This document shows positions 1 through 8,189 of a DNA stretch of 64,000 bases, one piece after another (within the stretch, counting starts at the first letter, position 1; every line of letters begins with the position of its first letter). This DNA comes from Lacicoccus qingdaonensis. Its GTDB lineage: Bacteria > Bacillota > Bacilli > Staphylococcales > Salinicoccaceae. The translations under genes and the position numbers were made by a program. The stretch is from positions 1 to 64,000 of the forward strand of contig NZ_FNFY01000009.1 of assembly GCF_900101075.1 (NCBI RefSeq). The letters are read 5' to 3'. The notes beneath the pieces were generated by a model. It had not been told where the DNA came from. It worked only from the letters and a program-made list of their open reading frames with translations, and did no database searches.

Positions 1-218
1 TTTATCATCGGGATACGTTCAACATATCTAACAAAGATAGAAATAATCATGGCGGCATAGTTCAACTCTTCAGGTGCACCAAGTCGGGACTTTTTCGTTA
101 CTGCATGATAAATTTTATCCAAATTTATCGTAGAAATAATGGCATCATATTTTTGGGGAGGTGCCATGTCATATAATTCCTGGATGCCAAATAAGCTTGG
201 TTGTCGTATAATGGTCAT
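1..218 (-). CDS. IS transposase, N-terminal part (runs off window)
   Basis: This is the first 72 or so codons of a gene that continues beyond base 1. It begins at an ATG at 218-216 with a good ribosome binding site (AAGGAG in the mRNA, 232-227). The translated start (MTIIRQPSLFGIQELYDM, followed by a stretch ending in RYVERIP) resembles the N-terminal region of IS1182-type DDE transposases, which I recognise by general pattern rather than by alignment. The catalytic residues lie outside the window, so activity cannot be judged. The neighbouring McrC-like gene ends about 140 bp upstream of this start and lacks its C-terminal domain, which suggests that this element inserted there. The exact IS end and any target duplication are not evident. 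Confidence 0.7.
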   Translation of the reverse strand, partial: MTIIRQPSLFGIQELYDMAPPQKYDAIISTINLDKIYHAVTKKSRLGAPEELNYAAMIISIFVRYVERIPMI

Positions 219-292
219 AAGAAGCACTCCTTCAGTCTTTTTATGGTTTGTTCGTCAACTACCATTATACAAGATTTGGGGAGGTGCTTCTT
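219..292 (-). repeat. Inverted repeat over the transposase ribosome binding site
   Basis: AAGAAGCACTCC at 219-230 and GGAGGTGCTTCTT at 280-292 are inverted copies differing by one base. In the transposase mRNA the 5' arm would pair with the segment carrying the Shine-Dalgarno sequence. This is visible in the sequence. That it silences translation of read-through transcripts, as known for some IS elements, is inference. Confidence 0.6.
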
Positions 293-359
293 TTTTTAAC
301 TCTCAAAACTGTTGGGAGACATGGGGTTAGAATTATGAAATTCATTCAATTAAATAAAT

Positions 360-1118
360 TTATCGTTCAATTATATTAGCTAATTGAAAATGTACATTAT
401 CCCAGTCTTTCGTAAAATCAATGGTACTAATATCAACAACTAATTCAGGCTTTAGGTTTTTGAATGATTCTTCTCTGTAAAATACTTTTATAAATGTTTG
501 AATAAATTCCTTTAATTTTTCTGGTGACTCTTCTAAATCCAAAAAGTTACTCTTACCATATGCCTCTGAGATATTAAGCTCACACCATATAAATTCACAT
601 AACTTCAACACATATTCATATGACTTATTGTATTTATGCATAATCAACCCATCAAAAATAGCTTCGTTGTCAATTTTCACATAACTTACTTCTCTTAGAT
701 GGTTGTAAATTTTTACCAAAGCCCATTCATATTCATCCTTGAGATTTTTATAGTTTATTAGTAAATTTATTGTTCGTTTTATAATTTGGTTATAAATATT
801 ATCATAAGTCAAAAAGTCATTCATATATGAAAAGTGAGGGTTTATATCTTTCGATTGCTGTATCACTTCAAAGTCAATTATTTTAGTTTGCATATCATCA
901 TTTTCTATAAGATCTTTTAGGTAATTATCAGAAGCGCTTCTTTTAATTTGGGTATCTAGTTTTTGAATTATAACTTTACTCAGCAGATTAATAAAATCTC
1001 CATCATAATTTTTGGCTATCTCTATCTTATGAATTTGATTTGGAAAACCTGTGACATAGGTGAGCATGTAATATAAATTTCTTGGTGGTATATCCGAAAG
1101 ATATTCGTTTTTCTCCAT
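360..1118 (-). CDS. McrC-like restriction subunit, C-terminally truncated
   Basis: The 252-residue product starts with an IPPRNLYYMLTYV motif near residue 10, matching the usual McrC opening (IP.RN.YYML.YA). The middle, around FLTYDNIYNQIIKRTINLL, fits the family's conserved stretch. McrC proteins are normally about 350-450 residues and carry a PD-(D/E)xK nuclease (SD...LIIDxKY) near the C-terminus. This protein stops just before that segment, about 140 bp from the start of an IS transposase, so it is probably a disrupted, nuclease-less remnant. There is no McrB GTPase beside it. The upstream gene on the same strand is a large PLD-helicase, 134 bp away, so the two may have formed one defence operon. 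The gene is clearly more AT-rich than the core genes in the window. Confidence 0.6.
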   Translation of the reverse strand: MEKNEYLSDIPPRNLYYMLTYVTGFPNQIHKIEIAKNYDGDFINLLSKVIIQKLDTQIKRSASDNYLKDLIENDDMQTKIIDFEVIQQSKDINPHFSYMNDFLTYDNIYNQIIKRTINLLINYKNLKDEYEWALVKIYNHLREVSYVKIDNEAIFDGLIMHKYNKSYEYVLKLCEFIWCELNISEAYGKSNFLDLEESPEKLKEFIQTFIKVFYREESFKNLKPELVVDISTIDFTKDWDNVHFQLANIIER

Positions 1119-1252
1119 ACCTTTTCCTCTTTTCTAGAAATTTTATATAATTACAGTACGATCCCCTATCTCAAAGTTGAATACTCATATTTTTAGAAAA
1201 TAAATATAATAAATTAAAAGATCAGGCCATATAGCTTTTTGAAAAATACATG

Positions 1253-4132
1253 TTAAGTAAGACTCTCAAAATACCTAAATATCCCGTACTCAACAGGATT
1301 TTCCAATATAAAGTTCATCTTTGCTACTTTATCTCTATTGTTTCCTATTCCATCTTTAACATTTTCAGCTGAGTTTAGATCAATTTCAACTTCGCCCAAA
1401 TAATAATGTTCCACTTCTTCTTCATCTTTCTTCACAAAAAGATATAATGTCACGTCGTCATTTTTATAATCCCGTATGATCTCTCTGTTAATTTTAGAAT
1501 TTAAATCAGTGCCTTTCCTCGTAAACCACTGAAATACATGTGAATCCAAAAATTTGTCATTATATTTAACTGATTCATCGATATTCTTACTCTTATTGTA
1601 ATTAATAAAAATCGGAACTGTATTATGCTTATTTTTATATCCATACATCGTACTCGACTCATCTTTCTCCCAGTTCATCACCCGGCAAACATCTTTCCTG
1701 CTGTACTTCTCATTTAATGTCAGAGGTTTCTGCTGATTATATTGCTCTGATTGAAGCTCTGCTAAATTCAATAGATCATTTATAAACATTTCATAATAAT
1801 CATCTTTCAGAGCATCTTTGAATTCTTTACTTAAAGATATTTGGGAATCTTCTACTTCAATTAATGGGTACTTATATTTCTTAACTGAGGCACTTGTATA
1901 GAACTCCAATGTCATCATTCTTAAAATAGAATCCATTGTCTCATCAGTCATATAATAACCTTTTTCGTATATATCCAATTGGAAGTCAGGTTTATTTACA
2001 GTACCTTTCGAAAGTAATTCTTTTAATAAAAATACTTCCTGCACTCTTTTTCCATCGACTATTTCTTTCGACAGGAAAGTTAATATTCTATCCTGTCCAT
2101 TTGTCAGTGAGTCGATCTCTTCCTTCATCTTGCCAAGAAATTCTGGATAGTGATTAAACTTATTCAGCACCAGCATCGGACTCATGGCATCCTGGTCATT
2201 ATGTAAATCCACTAATGACGGAATATGCCCCAGCTTATCTTTTGTATAGAAATACATTCTTCTTAAATTGACCAGATCACTCGCACGATTATTAGAAATC
2301 GATTTAAAAATACGATCTTGTGCAATACGTTCAAAATTAATTGTGGATTCTCCGGAAATCATATTCCGATTCATCATATTACGTCGCATTATATCTTTAT
2401 TGAAAGATTTATCTCCGGTCAAAGCGACAGGAATCAAATAGTTATTTTTATAATTACCGATAAAATCGATAACTGTTAAGAATTCTTTCCCTGGATGTTT
2501 CCTGAGTCCTCTGCCAAGCTGCTGTACAAAAATAATACTCGATTCTGTCTGCCGCAGCATCACAACTTGATTTACAGAAGGAATATCCACACCTTCGTTA
2601 AAAATATCTACGGTAATCAGATAATCTAATCTGTTATTTTCAAGCTGTCTGACCGCTTCTTCTCTATCTTCTTGAGCGTCCAGGCCAGTAAGTGATTTTG
2701 TTTTATAACCTTTATCGTTTAACAGATCAGATAACTTTTTTGCTTCTTTTCTGTTTGATACAAACATCAACCCACGAACCTTTTCACCTGCATGTGAGTA
2801 ATAATAGAGTTTGTCTATTATATGATCAATTCTGTCTTCATGGATCAACTCAGTCAGCACACTATCTTCAGAAATTGTCTTTCCGTTATGTTCCAGATCA
2901 GTCACACCAAAATAATGAAATGGAGACAAAATTTCTGCTTCCAAAGCCTTTTGTAGTCTGATTTCATAAGCAATGTTGTAATCAAATAAACTGAATATCT
3001 CAGTATTATCTGTTCTCTCCGGAGTTGCAGTCATACCCAGCATAAAGTCCGGATTAAAATAATTCATGATTTTATTATAAGTTTCTGCTCCACTTCTATG
3101 GGCTTCATCGATAATAATATAATCAAAATCATCATGGTTAAACTGATAGAGATGATTTTGCCTGGATAAGGTCTGTACTGTGGCAAATAAAAATTTGGCG
3201 TTCCTATCTTTCGCTCTGCCACTATAAATTCCAAACTGTTCTGGAGGTAAATCTATTAAATCACGATAATCTTGAAGTGATTTATGTAATATCTGTTCAC
3301 GGTGAGCGATGAATAAAACTCTTTTTGGTTCAGCTTGCTTAACATCAAACGCTGAAAGATAAGTTTTCCCCGTACCTGTTGCAGATACCACAAGACCCTT
3401 CTTCTCTCCGGTTAATCGTAAGTTTTTTAAAGATTCCAGTGCTTCCTGCTGCATTATATTTGGTGTTATTTCTTTAGGATTATTATTGGTGTAACGATAC
3501 GGCCGCTTATTTTCGATAAGATGCAGCACTTTATTGTCATGATCCAGTTCTACATACAATGACTCATACTCTCTGACCCACTCTTCTGAAAGCTTAGTTG
3601 AATTCTCCCAAAGAGAATCGAACTGCTCTTTAAAATTTTGAATGACTTCACCGTTATCCAATGATGTCAGCTTTAAGTTATATTCATAATTTTTCTTCAG
3701 AGCTGCATCGGTTAAATTGGAACTGCCGATAAACATCGTTGAGTAACTTTTATTATCAAATATATAACCTTTGGCATGAAAACCAGCCTGATCTGTTATC
3801 TTCACATCCAGATTAGGTATCTTCAAAAGTTCTTTGAAAACTTTAGGTTTATTAAAATTTAAATAAGTAGAAGTAATAATCTTACCTCGTACTCCGCGCT
3901 TGTTTAATTCATAGAGTGCAGTTTTCAATGAAGCAATTCCGCCCTCAGTAATAAAAGCAACAGAAATGACAAAAGACTCACATGATTCCAATGCGTCCAG
4001 CATTGGTGCGAGTACATTTTCGTCTTTTGAATTTATAATCAGTTCAGGTGGATGATGAGATACTTTACCAGTGTATCGATCTATAAATCCACGTTCGTAT
4101 GCGTTCAATAAATTATCCTGTAAATGCTCCAT
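1253..4132 (-). CDS. PLD-nuclease / DEAD-box helicase / DUF3427 protein
   Basis: This 959-residue protein has three parts. Residues about 30-190 form a phospholipase-D-like domain with an HxK motif (H119, K121) and the trailing GSSNLT. A superfamily 2 helicase core follows, with Walker A ATGTGKT at 251-257, DEAH at 342-345, a GMTATPERTD motif III and the QQLGRGLRKH motif VI. The C-terminal 350 or so residues match the DUF3427 type seen after such helicases. Single HKD copies usually dimerise to form the nuclease site. The family is annotated in many Firmicutes and often lies in mobile or defence regions. Together with the McrC-like remnant this suggests an anti-phage or DNA-processing role, which is inference. 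The start ATG is preceded by TTAGGTG. The AT-rich base composition matches the McrC-like gene and points to shared acquisition. Confidence 0.85.
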   Translation of the reverse strand: MEHLQDNLLNAYERGFIDRYTGKVSHHPPELIINSKDENVLAPMLDALESCESFVISVAFITEGGIASLKTALYELNKRGVRGKIITSTYLNFNKPKVFKELLKIPNLDVKITDQAGFHAKGYIFDNKSYSTMFIGSSNLTDAALKKNYEYNLKLTSLDNGEVIQNFKEQFDSLWENSTKLSEEWVREYESLYVELDHDNKVLHLIENKRPYRYTNNNPKEITPNIMQQEALESLKNLRLTGEKKGLVVSATGTGKTYLSAFDVKQAEPKRVLFIAHREQILHKSLQDYRDLIDLPPEQFGIYSGRAKDRNAKFLFATVQTLSRQNHLYQFNHDDFDYIIIDEAHRSGAETYNKIMNYFNPDFMLGMTATPERTDNTEIFSLFDYNIAYEIRLQKALEAEILSPFHYFGVTDLEHNGKTISEDSVLTELIHEDRIDHIIDKLYYYSHAGEKVRGLMFVSNRKEAKKLSDLLNDKGYKTKSLTGLDAQEDREEAVRQLENNRLDYLITVDIFNEGVDIPSVNQVVMLRQTESSIIFVQQLGRGLRKHPGKEFLTVIDFIGNYKNNYLIPVALTGDKSFNKDIMRRNMMNRNMISGESTINFERIAQDRIFKSISNNRASDLVNLRRMYFYTKDKLGHIPSLVDLHNDQDAMSPMLVLNKFNHYPEFLGKMKEEIDSLTNGQDRILTFLSKEIVDGKRVQEVFLLKELLSKGTVNKPDFQLDIYEKGYYMTDETMDSILRMMTLEFYTSASVKKYKYPLIEVEDSQISLSKEFKDALKDDYYEMFINDLLNLAELQSEQYNQQKPLTLNEKYSRKDVCRVMNWEKDESSTMYGYKNKHNTVPIFINYNKSKNIDESVKYNDKFLDSHVFQWFTRKGTDLNSKINREIIRDYKNDDVTLYLFVKKDEEEVEHYYLGEVEIDLNSAENVKDGIGNNRDKVAKMNFILENPVEYGIFRYFESLT

Positions 4133-4207
4133 AGATTCACACCTAATAAAAATGATATTTACAATATTTTACCATATAAGTTAACAGAATTTTATATAAA
4201 TATCTTT

Positions 4208-5098
4208 TCAATCAAACTTTTTCAAATTTTTATAATTCCCCACAGCAAGTATTCCTTTCCACTGCTGTCTTGCTACATAATAATCTTCCATATACTGTCC
4301 CCACTCCCAGGTGATATCCCATACTCCTTCGGAATTCACGGTTTCCTTCAAATACCGGACATTCTTTTCAATCAGATCTTCATACTTCCCGTACAGCTCA
4401 TCTTCTTTACTGAATATCATATTAAGCGACAGTGGTTTATAGCTCTTACCCCATGATTTGGGATCTGTGTCCATGGAATCTTCTATCAATTCGTTCAGTT
4501 TCACCCTGACTTCTTTCGGCGCATCTCCTGTGATTTCATACGCTTTTTGAAAATTATTCACTTCATGAAAATCCATCTCTGAACTGTTTAACAAATGAAT
4601 AGTCGCCCGTTCCATAACTTCAAGTCCCAACTCATATGCCTCACTGTCCGCTTCGCACCAGTGGATGAGATAGCTGGCGAGCTCGACAGTCGGATTGTAC
4701 ATCCAGTTTTCCTGTGCATCTTCTGAGTAATGCCACCACGGGGCATGAGGGTAATTGTTATGTTCAGGAACGACCGTCTTCCATAGTGCATTCCCACGGT
4801 CATAGGACTGCATTAAATAATCCATTGCAGCCCGGACGATTGGATCATCGCCGTACGCATCCACTTCCATCAAAATTTGGCACGCTGCCCACGTATCGAT
4901 TGCATTCGATTCCGGCAGCATAGAGTCTGGTTCTAAGCCATGTGCGAAACCACCGTCGCTGTTTTGAAATGCACTCAGATTATCGATTACTTTTTCTTTG
5001 GAACCTCCTTCAAACAAATACGCCCATCTTGCATATTCCAGCGGTCTTGTATTTCTTTTCATCCAGCCTGCTGTTTTGTGAAATAACTCGTTTTTCAT
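4208..5098 (-). CDS. Prenyltransferase-like alpha-toroid protein, function unknown
   Basis: The product is 296 residues, soluble, with no signal peptide. FQNSDGGFAHGLEPDS near residue 45 and WDITWEWGQY near the C-terminus resemble the QW-type motifs of alpha6/alpha6 toroid proteins (squalene cyclase and prenyltransferase fold). Similar short proteins of this kind in Bacillales are uncharacterised and lack the DXDD acid motif of true cyclases; I see none here. Enzymatic function cannot be named. It stands alone, about 75 bp from the helicase gene and divergent from the small membrane protein genes to its right. The start ATG follows AAAGGGGTGCAACG. Confidence 0.6.
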   Translation of the reverse strand: MKNELFHKTAGWMKRNTRPLEYARWAYLFEGGSKEKVIDNLSAFQNSDGGFAHGLEPDSMLPESNAIDTWAACQILMEVDAYGDDPIVRAAMDYLMQSYDRGNALWKTVVPEHNNYPHAPWWHYSEDAQENWMYNPTVELASYLIHWCEADSEAYELGLEVMERATIHLLNSSEMDFHEVNNFQKAYEITGDAPKEVRVKLNELIEDSMDTDPKSWGKSYKPLSLNMIFSKEDELYGKYEDLIEKNVRYLKETVNSEGVWDITWEWGQYMEDYYVARQQWKGILAVGNYKNLKKFD

Positions 5099-5254
5099 CG
5101 TTGCACCCCTTTTACTTTAATTATACATCTTTAACCGCTCCAAACCTTATACTAAAGTCGGATGTAATTATATTTTTCTTCTATATTAATTCAGTATTTT
5201 ACATATTTTTGGTATGATTAAAGTGAAAATTGTTTCTTTAGGGGGATGTTCATA

Positions 5255-5518
5255 ATGTCTGAAAACCAGGAACAGAAACAAAAAGAGGATAAAGGAAACG
5301 AAGAACAAACCGGAGGGGATGAAAAGCTCGCGACGGATATTGCCCTCGGCATATCGTTCGGACCGGTTTTCGGCATAATCATCGGCATGCTGCTTTTCGA
5401 TAATATCGGCCTCGGGGTTGCATTCGGCATCTCGTTCGGGGTGCTTGCAGGTGTCATCATCAACCAGCTCAGACAGCATAGCAGCAATGAAGATTCCGGG
5501 GGTGGAAAAAATGGCTGA
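5255..5518 (+). CDS. Small glycine-zipper membrane protein
   Basis: The 87-residue product has a charged, Glu/Lys-rich N-terminal 28 residues and then two hydrophobic segments rich in GxxxG spacing (ALGISFGPVFGIIIGM and GLGVAFGISFGVLAGV), joined by a short FDNI turn. I chose ATG 5255 because AGGGGG lies 9 bp upstream. The in-frame ATG at 5246 would have no spacing. The next gene encodes a shorter version of the same pattern and overlaps this one by 8 bp, so the two look like tandem paralogues that are co-translated. The function is unknown. Glycine zippers commonly drive helix packing in membranes. Confidence 0.7.
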   Translation: MSENQEQKQKEDKGNEEQTGGDEKLATDIALGISFGPVFGIIIGMLLFDNIGLGVAFGISFGVLAGVIINQLRQHSSNEDSGGGKNG

Positions 5519-5684
5519 AAAGAAGGATAAGAAGAAAAATTCTTCGAACATGGGCAGCGGAATCGCGATTGGAATGGGCGTCGGCGTCACTTTCGGTGTG
5601 GCCATGGACAATATCGCCATCGGACTAGCCATCGGTGCGGCAATCGGTGTGGCGCTCGGAGCAGCCGGTGAAAATAAGAAATAA
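5511..5684 (+). CDS. Second small glycine-zipper membrane protein
   Basis: The 57-residue product begins MAEKKDKKKNSSN and continues with two glycine-rich hydrophobic stretches (GIAIGMGVGVTFGV and IAIGLAIGAAIGVALGAA) around a MDN turn. The layout copies the upstream neighbour, including the DNI-centred turn. The ATG at 5511 overlaps the previous stop by 8 bp; a purine-rich GGGGGTGG lies just upstream. A longer open frame to 5418 exists but is the shadow of the upstream gene. The function is unknown. Confidence 0.65.
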   Translation: MAEKKDKKKNSSNMGSGIAIGMGVGVTFGVAMDNIAIGLAIGAAIGVALGAAGENKK

Positions 5685-5723
5685 TGCCGATTTCCGGCAA
5701 CCTTACAAAAAGGATCTGATAAT

Positions 5724-6002
5724 ATGTGGATACTGATCATCGTCCTCGCCGGCATCCTGGCCGGTGTCATTAACAACTATATGCATCATAAGCGGAAGAT
5801 GGAAAAGATAAAACTCGATCACATCGACAAGGAGATTGAGCTGGAACGGCTGCGACAGGAAAATTATCTGCTTGAAAATGAAGAGATGCAGGTGGTCCTG
5901 GACCGTATCAAAGCAGACAATAAACGGCTCGAAGAACAGAAGAACAGCAAGTGGCTGATCCAGGAGACTCGTGAACGTCAGGTGGAGCATCGTGATGAAT
6001 GA
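5724..6002 (+). CDS. Small membrane-anchored coiled-coil protein
   Basis: The 92-residue product has one N-terminal transmembrane helix (MWILIIVLAGILAGVI) followed by about 70 strongly charged residues with heptad-like Leu/Ile spacing, typical of a coiled coil. The layout resembles PspB-type or DUF-type small envelope proteins, but I do not recognise a named family. An AAAGGATC ribosome binding site lies 8 bp before the ATG. It is 39 bp after the glycine-zipper pair on the same strand, so an operon of three small membrane proteins is likely. No strong terminator follows. Confidence 0.65.
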   Translation: MWILIIVLAGILAGVINNYMHHKRKMEKIKLDHIDKEIELERLRQENYLLENEEMQVVLDRIKADNKRLEEQKNSKWLIQETRERQVEHRDE

Positions 6003-6087
6003 CCAGTTCCATAAGTTGAAATAATTCACTTTTTCATATATCATTATAGATTGCCTTTTATATATTACATAAGAAAGAGTGGATATT

Positions 6088-7170
6088 TTGCTGGAATTTT
6101 TAAAGCGCCAGTCCCGCCATCTGTTTCCGGGCTATTTTGCGATGGTCATGGCAACCGGCGCCCTGTCACTGTCATTGTGGTATGTGGGTCTCGGGATCGC
6201 TGCTGAACTGCTTATTTACTTGAACATTTTCATATATATCATTCTGCTCTCACTGAATGTCATCCGGCTTTTATTGAATACGGATGAATTCATCCGGGAT
6301 ATCGCCGATCACGGCAAAGGACCCGGATTTTTCACTTTGATCGCGGGCACTGAAGTGCTCGGTACACAGCTCGTGGTCATCAAAGGCTTGATCGTGTGGG
6401 GCTTTTTCTTCTGGAGCATCGCATTTCTGCTCTGGATCATACTGATGTACACCTTTTTCACACTGATCATCGTCAAAAAGGTCAAGCCGATGATTGACGA
6501 ATCCATAAACGGCGGCTGGCTGCTGGTCGTGGTGTCGACTCAGTCGATTGCTGTCCTCGGAACACTGATTGCACCGGGTATGGGCATGTTCGGTGAGATT
6601 ATTCTCTTTATCTCATTGTGTCATTTCCTGCTCGGATGTATGCTGTATCTGAATATCATCGCCTTTATAATTTACAGGCTGATGTTCGTCCATATTGAAG
6701 AGACATCATTAAAACCGCCGTACTGGATCAATATGGGGGCACTTGCGATTACGACACTCGCCGGCTCGATACTTTTGATTCACGGCATGGGGTCCGGCAT
6801 CATCATGGACCTTGAAATCTTCATTAAAGGATTCACTTTATTTTTCTGGGTGCTCGGCACTTGGTGGGTGCCGCTGCTGATCACGCTCGGCATCTGGCGC
6901 CATATCGTGCGCCGCTACCCGCTCTCCTACACACCTGAAATGTGGGCGATGGCCTTTCCTGTCGCAATGTACACCGTAGGCACAATCCACCTGTCCATCA
7001 TGCTGGAAATGGAATTTTTAATGCTGATTCCATACATTACAATATTCGCAGCCGCGGGTGTATGGCTGGCTGTCATGACAGGTATGGCCGTCCACCTTGG
7101 TAAAAGACACCTGGCATACATTAAAAACCTCGTCGGTGTGGGGCATTCGAACAACGAGCGTATCGGCTGA
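6088..7170 (+). CDS. TDT/TehA-SLAC1 family transporter
   Basis: The product is about 360 residues of a polytopic membrane protein with about ten predicted helices. It opens with RQSRHLFPGYFAMVMATGALSL, the usual start of the tellurite-resistance/dicarboxylate transporter (TDT, TehA/SLAC1-like) family. Substrates of the family include anions, malate-type acids and sulfite; the substrate here cannot be told. The open frame begins at a GTG at 6079, but the AAGAAAGAGTGG stretch makes a well-spaced ribosome binding site for the TTG at 6088, so I prefer that start. The C-terminus ends in a short cytoplasmic tail. The next gene is 120 bp downstream with its own promoter-like TATAAT. Confidence 0.8.
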   Translation: MLEFLKRQSRHLFPGYFAMVMATGALSLSLWYVGLGIAAELLIYLNIFIYIILLSLNVIRLLLNTDEFIRDIADHGKGPGFFTLIAGTEVLGTQLVVIKGLIVWGFFFWSIAFLLWIILMYTFFTLIIVKKVKPMIDESINGGWLLVVVSTQSIAVLGTLIAPGMGMFGEIILFISLCHFLLGCMLYLNIIAFIIYRLMFVHIEETSLKPPYWINMGALAITTLAGSILLIHGMGSGIIMDLEIFIKGFTLFFWVLGTWWVPLLITLGIWRHIVRRYPLSYTPEMWAMAFPVAMYTVGTIHLSIMLEMEFLMLIPYITIFAAAGVWLAVMTGMAVHLGKRHLAYIKNLVGVGHSNNERIG

Positions 7171-7290
7171 TGCAAAATGCCCAAAGTTGCTTTGTTCACT
7201 CAAAGTTAACATTTCATACAAACAAGATGCATTATTTTATATGAATGATATTGTATAATAACATTAAAAGCATGAGCAGGAGGACTGTAA

Positions 7291-8064
7291 ATGAGCAAGT
7301 TTGAAGTGTTTGATGATGAACAGCAGTTGTCCAGACGTATCGATCAGCTGCGTCTTGATGATATAAAAGATGAAGATATCACAGTCGTTGCAAACGACCG
7401 TCCGGACAAACACTCCATCATCTACTACACGTCTGTCAACTTCATAATATCCCATGGTACATTATGGGACCGTTTCGCTTCAAAATTCGGTGATGAAGAC
7501 ACAAGCGACCGTGTCATGGACAAACTCGATCTATCCGGAGCAGATAAAGCCAAATATGACAAAGCTCTGGATGATGGCAGTATTTTATTGTTCGTCAAAG
7601 GTCTGTCACATGCCGAAGAAGTAGAAGAGGCAAGTGAAGACGATACGAACACTGCCATGGAAGAATCCAGTGAAACGGCCGAAGACACAGAAAATAACAC
7701 TGACAATATTTCAGATGATGAAGAAAAGGGGTCGGATGAAATGATAGTAACCACAGAAGGTCCTACACTGACAAAAGAGTATGACGGTATCACCGTGACT
7801 ACGGAAGCAGTGGAGAATAAAGAGACGCCCGTCAATGAAATCAGAACAGACGGTGACACTCACCGCATTGATATGAGCACTTATGTCACACAGTATGATG
7901 AAACGCTCGATCTCGAAGAAGAAGAAATTCAGCATGCCAAAGTGGAAGAAGTCATCGAAGAGGAACAGGAAGAGCAGGAAGAGGAAGAACAGTATCATAC
8001 AGTCAAAGATAATGTCGTAAATATGAGTCCTGAAGCAGACGAAGAAGGAATCAGGCAGGGCTGA
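7291..8064 (+). CDS. YflT-like general stress protein with acidic tail
   Basis: The first 105 residues form the YflT / general stress protein 17M domain (SKFEVFDDEQQLSRRIDQL, then DITVVAND, then a GTLWDRFASKFGDED segment). The remaining 150 residues are a very acidic, low-complexity region rich in Glu, Asp and Thr, probably disordered. In Bacillus the domain belongs to sigma-B-controlled stress proteins; its biochemical role is not known. The upstream region has TATAAT near 7254. A second gene with the same domain follows after a terminator, so the pair is a duplication with diverged tails. AGGAGG precedes the ATG. Confidence 0.8.
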   Translation: MSKFEVFDDEQQLSRRIDQLRLDDIKDEDITVVANDRPDKHSIIYYTSVNFIISHGTLWDRFASKFGDEDTSDRVMDKLDLSGADKAKYDKALDDGSILLFVKGLSHAEEVEEASEDDTNTAMEESSETAEDTENNTDNISDDEEKGSDEMIVTTEGPTLTKEYDGITVTTEAVENKETPVNEIRTDGDTHRIDMSTYVTQYDETLDLEEEEIQHAKVEEVIEEEQEEQEEEEQYHTVKDNVVNMSPEADEEGIRQG

Positions 8065-8075
8065 TCACAAAACCG

Positions 8076-8107
8076 TTCCCCGGATAGATGTACCGGGGAA
8101 TTTTTTT
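8076..8107 (+). terminator. Rho-independent terminator after first YflT-like gene
   Basis: The stem TTCCCCGG / CCGGGGAA (8076-8083 with 8093-8100) is followed by a run of seven or more T. Confidence 0.9.
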
Positions 8108-8118
8108 ATATCATCAAA

Positions 8119-8143
8119 GTTTATGCGTTGTGAAAATGGGTAA
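8119..8143 (+). promoter_or_regulatory. Sigma-B type promoter of second YflT-like gene
   Basis: GTTTAT at 8119-8124 and GGGTAA at 8138-8143 are separated by 13 bp. This closely matches the sigma-B consensus GTTTAA-N12-15-GGGTAT and suits a general stress gene. No equal match is seen before the first YflT-like gene. Confidence 0.7.
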
Positions 8144-8189
8144 AAAGATACAACGGTATCACTATATTAATTAACCTGGAGGGTTGATA

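Noticed and set aside
139-330. Plus-strand open frame of 63 codons at the left edge
   Set aside because: It runs antisense to the transposase start and through the inverted repeat.
5186-5776. Minus-strand open frame of 196 codons over the glycine-zipper genes
   Set aside because: It is the antisense shadow of two genes with good start signals; its Pro/Ala/Ile-rich composition comes from reversed Gly codons.
7425-7859. Minus-strand Ser/Val-rich open frame of 144 codons
   Set aside because: It is the antisense of an acidic low-complexity tail; such shadows are typical of GAA/GAT-rich genes.
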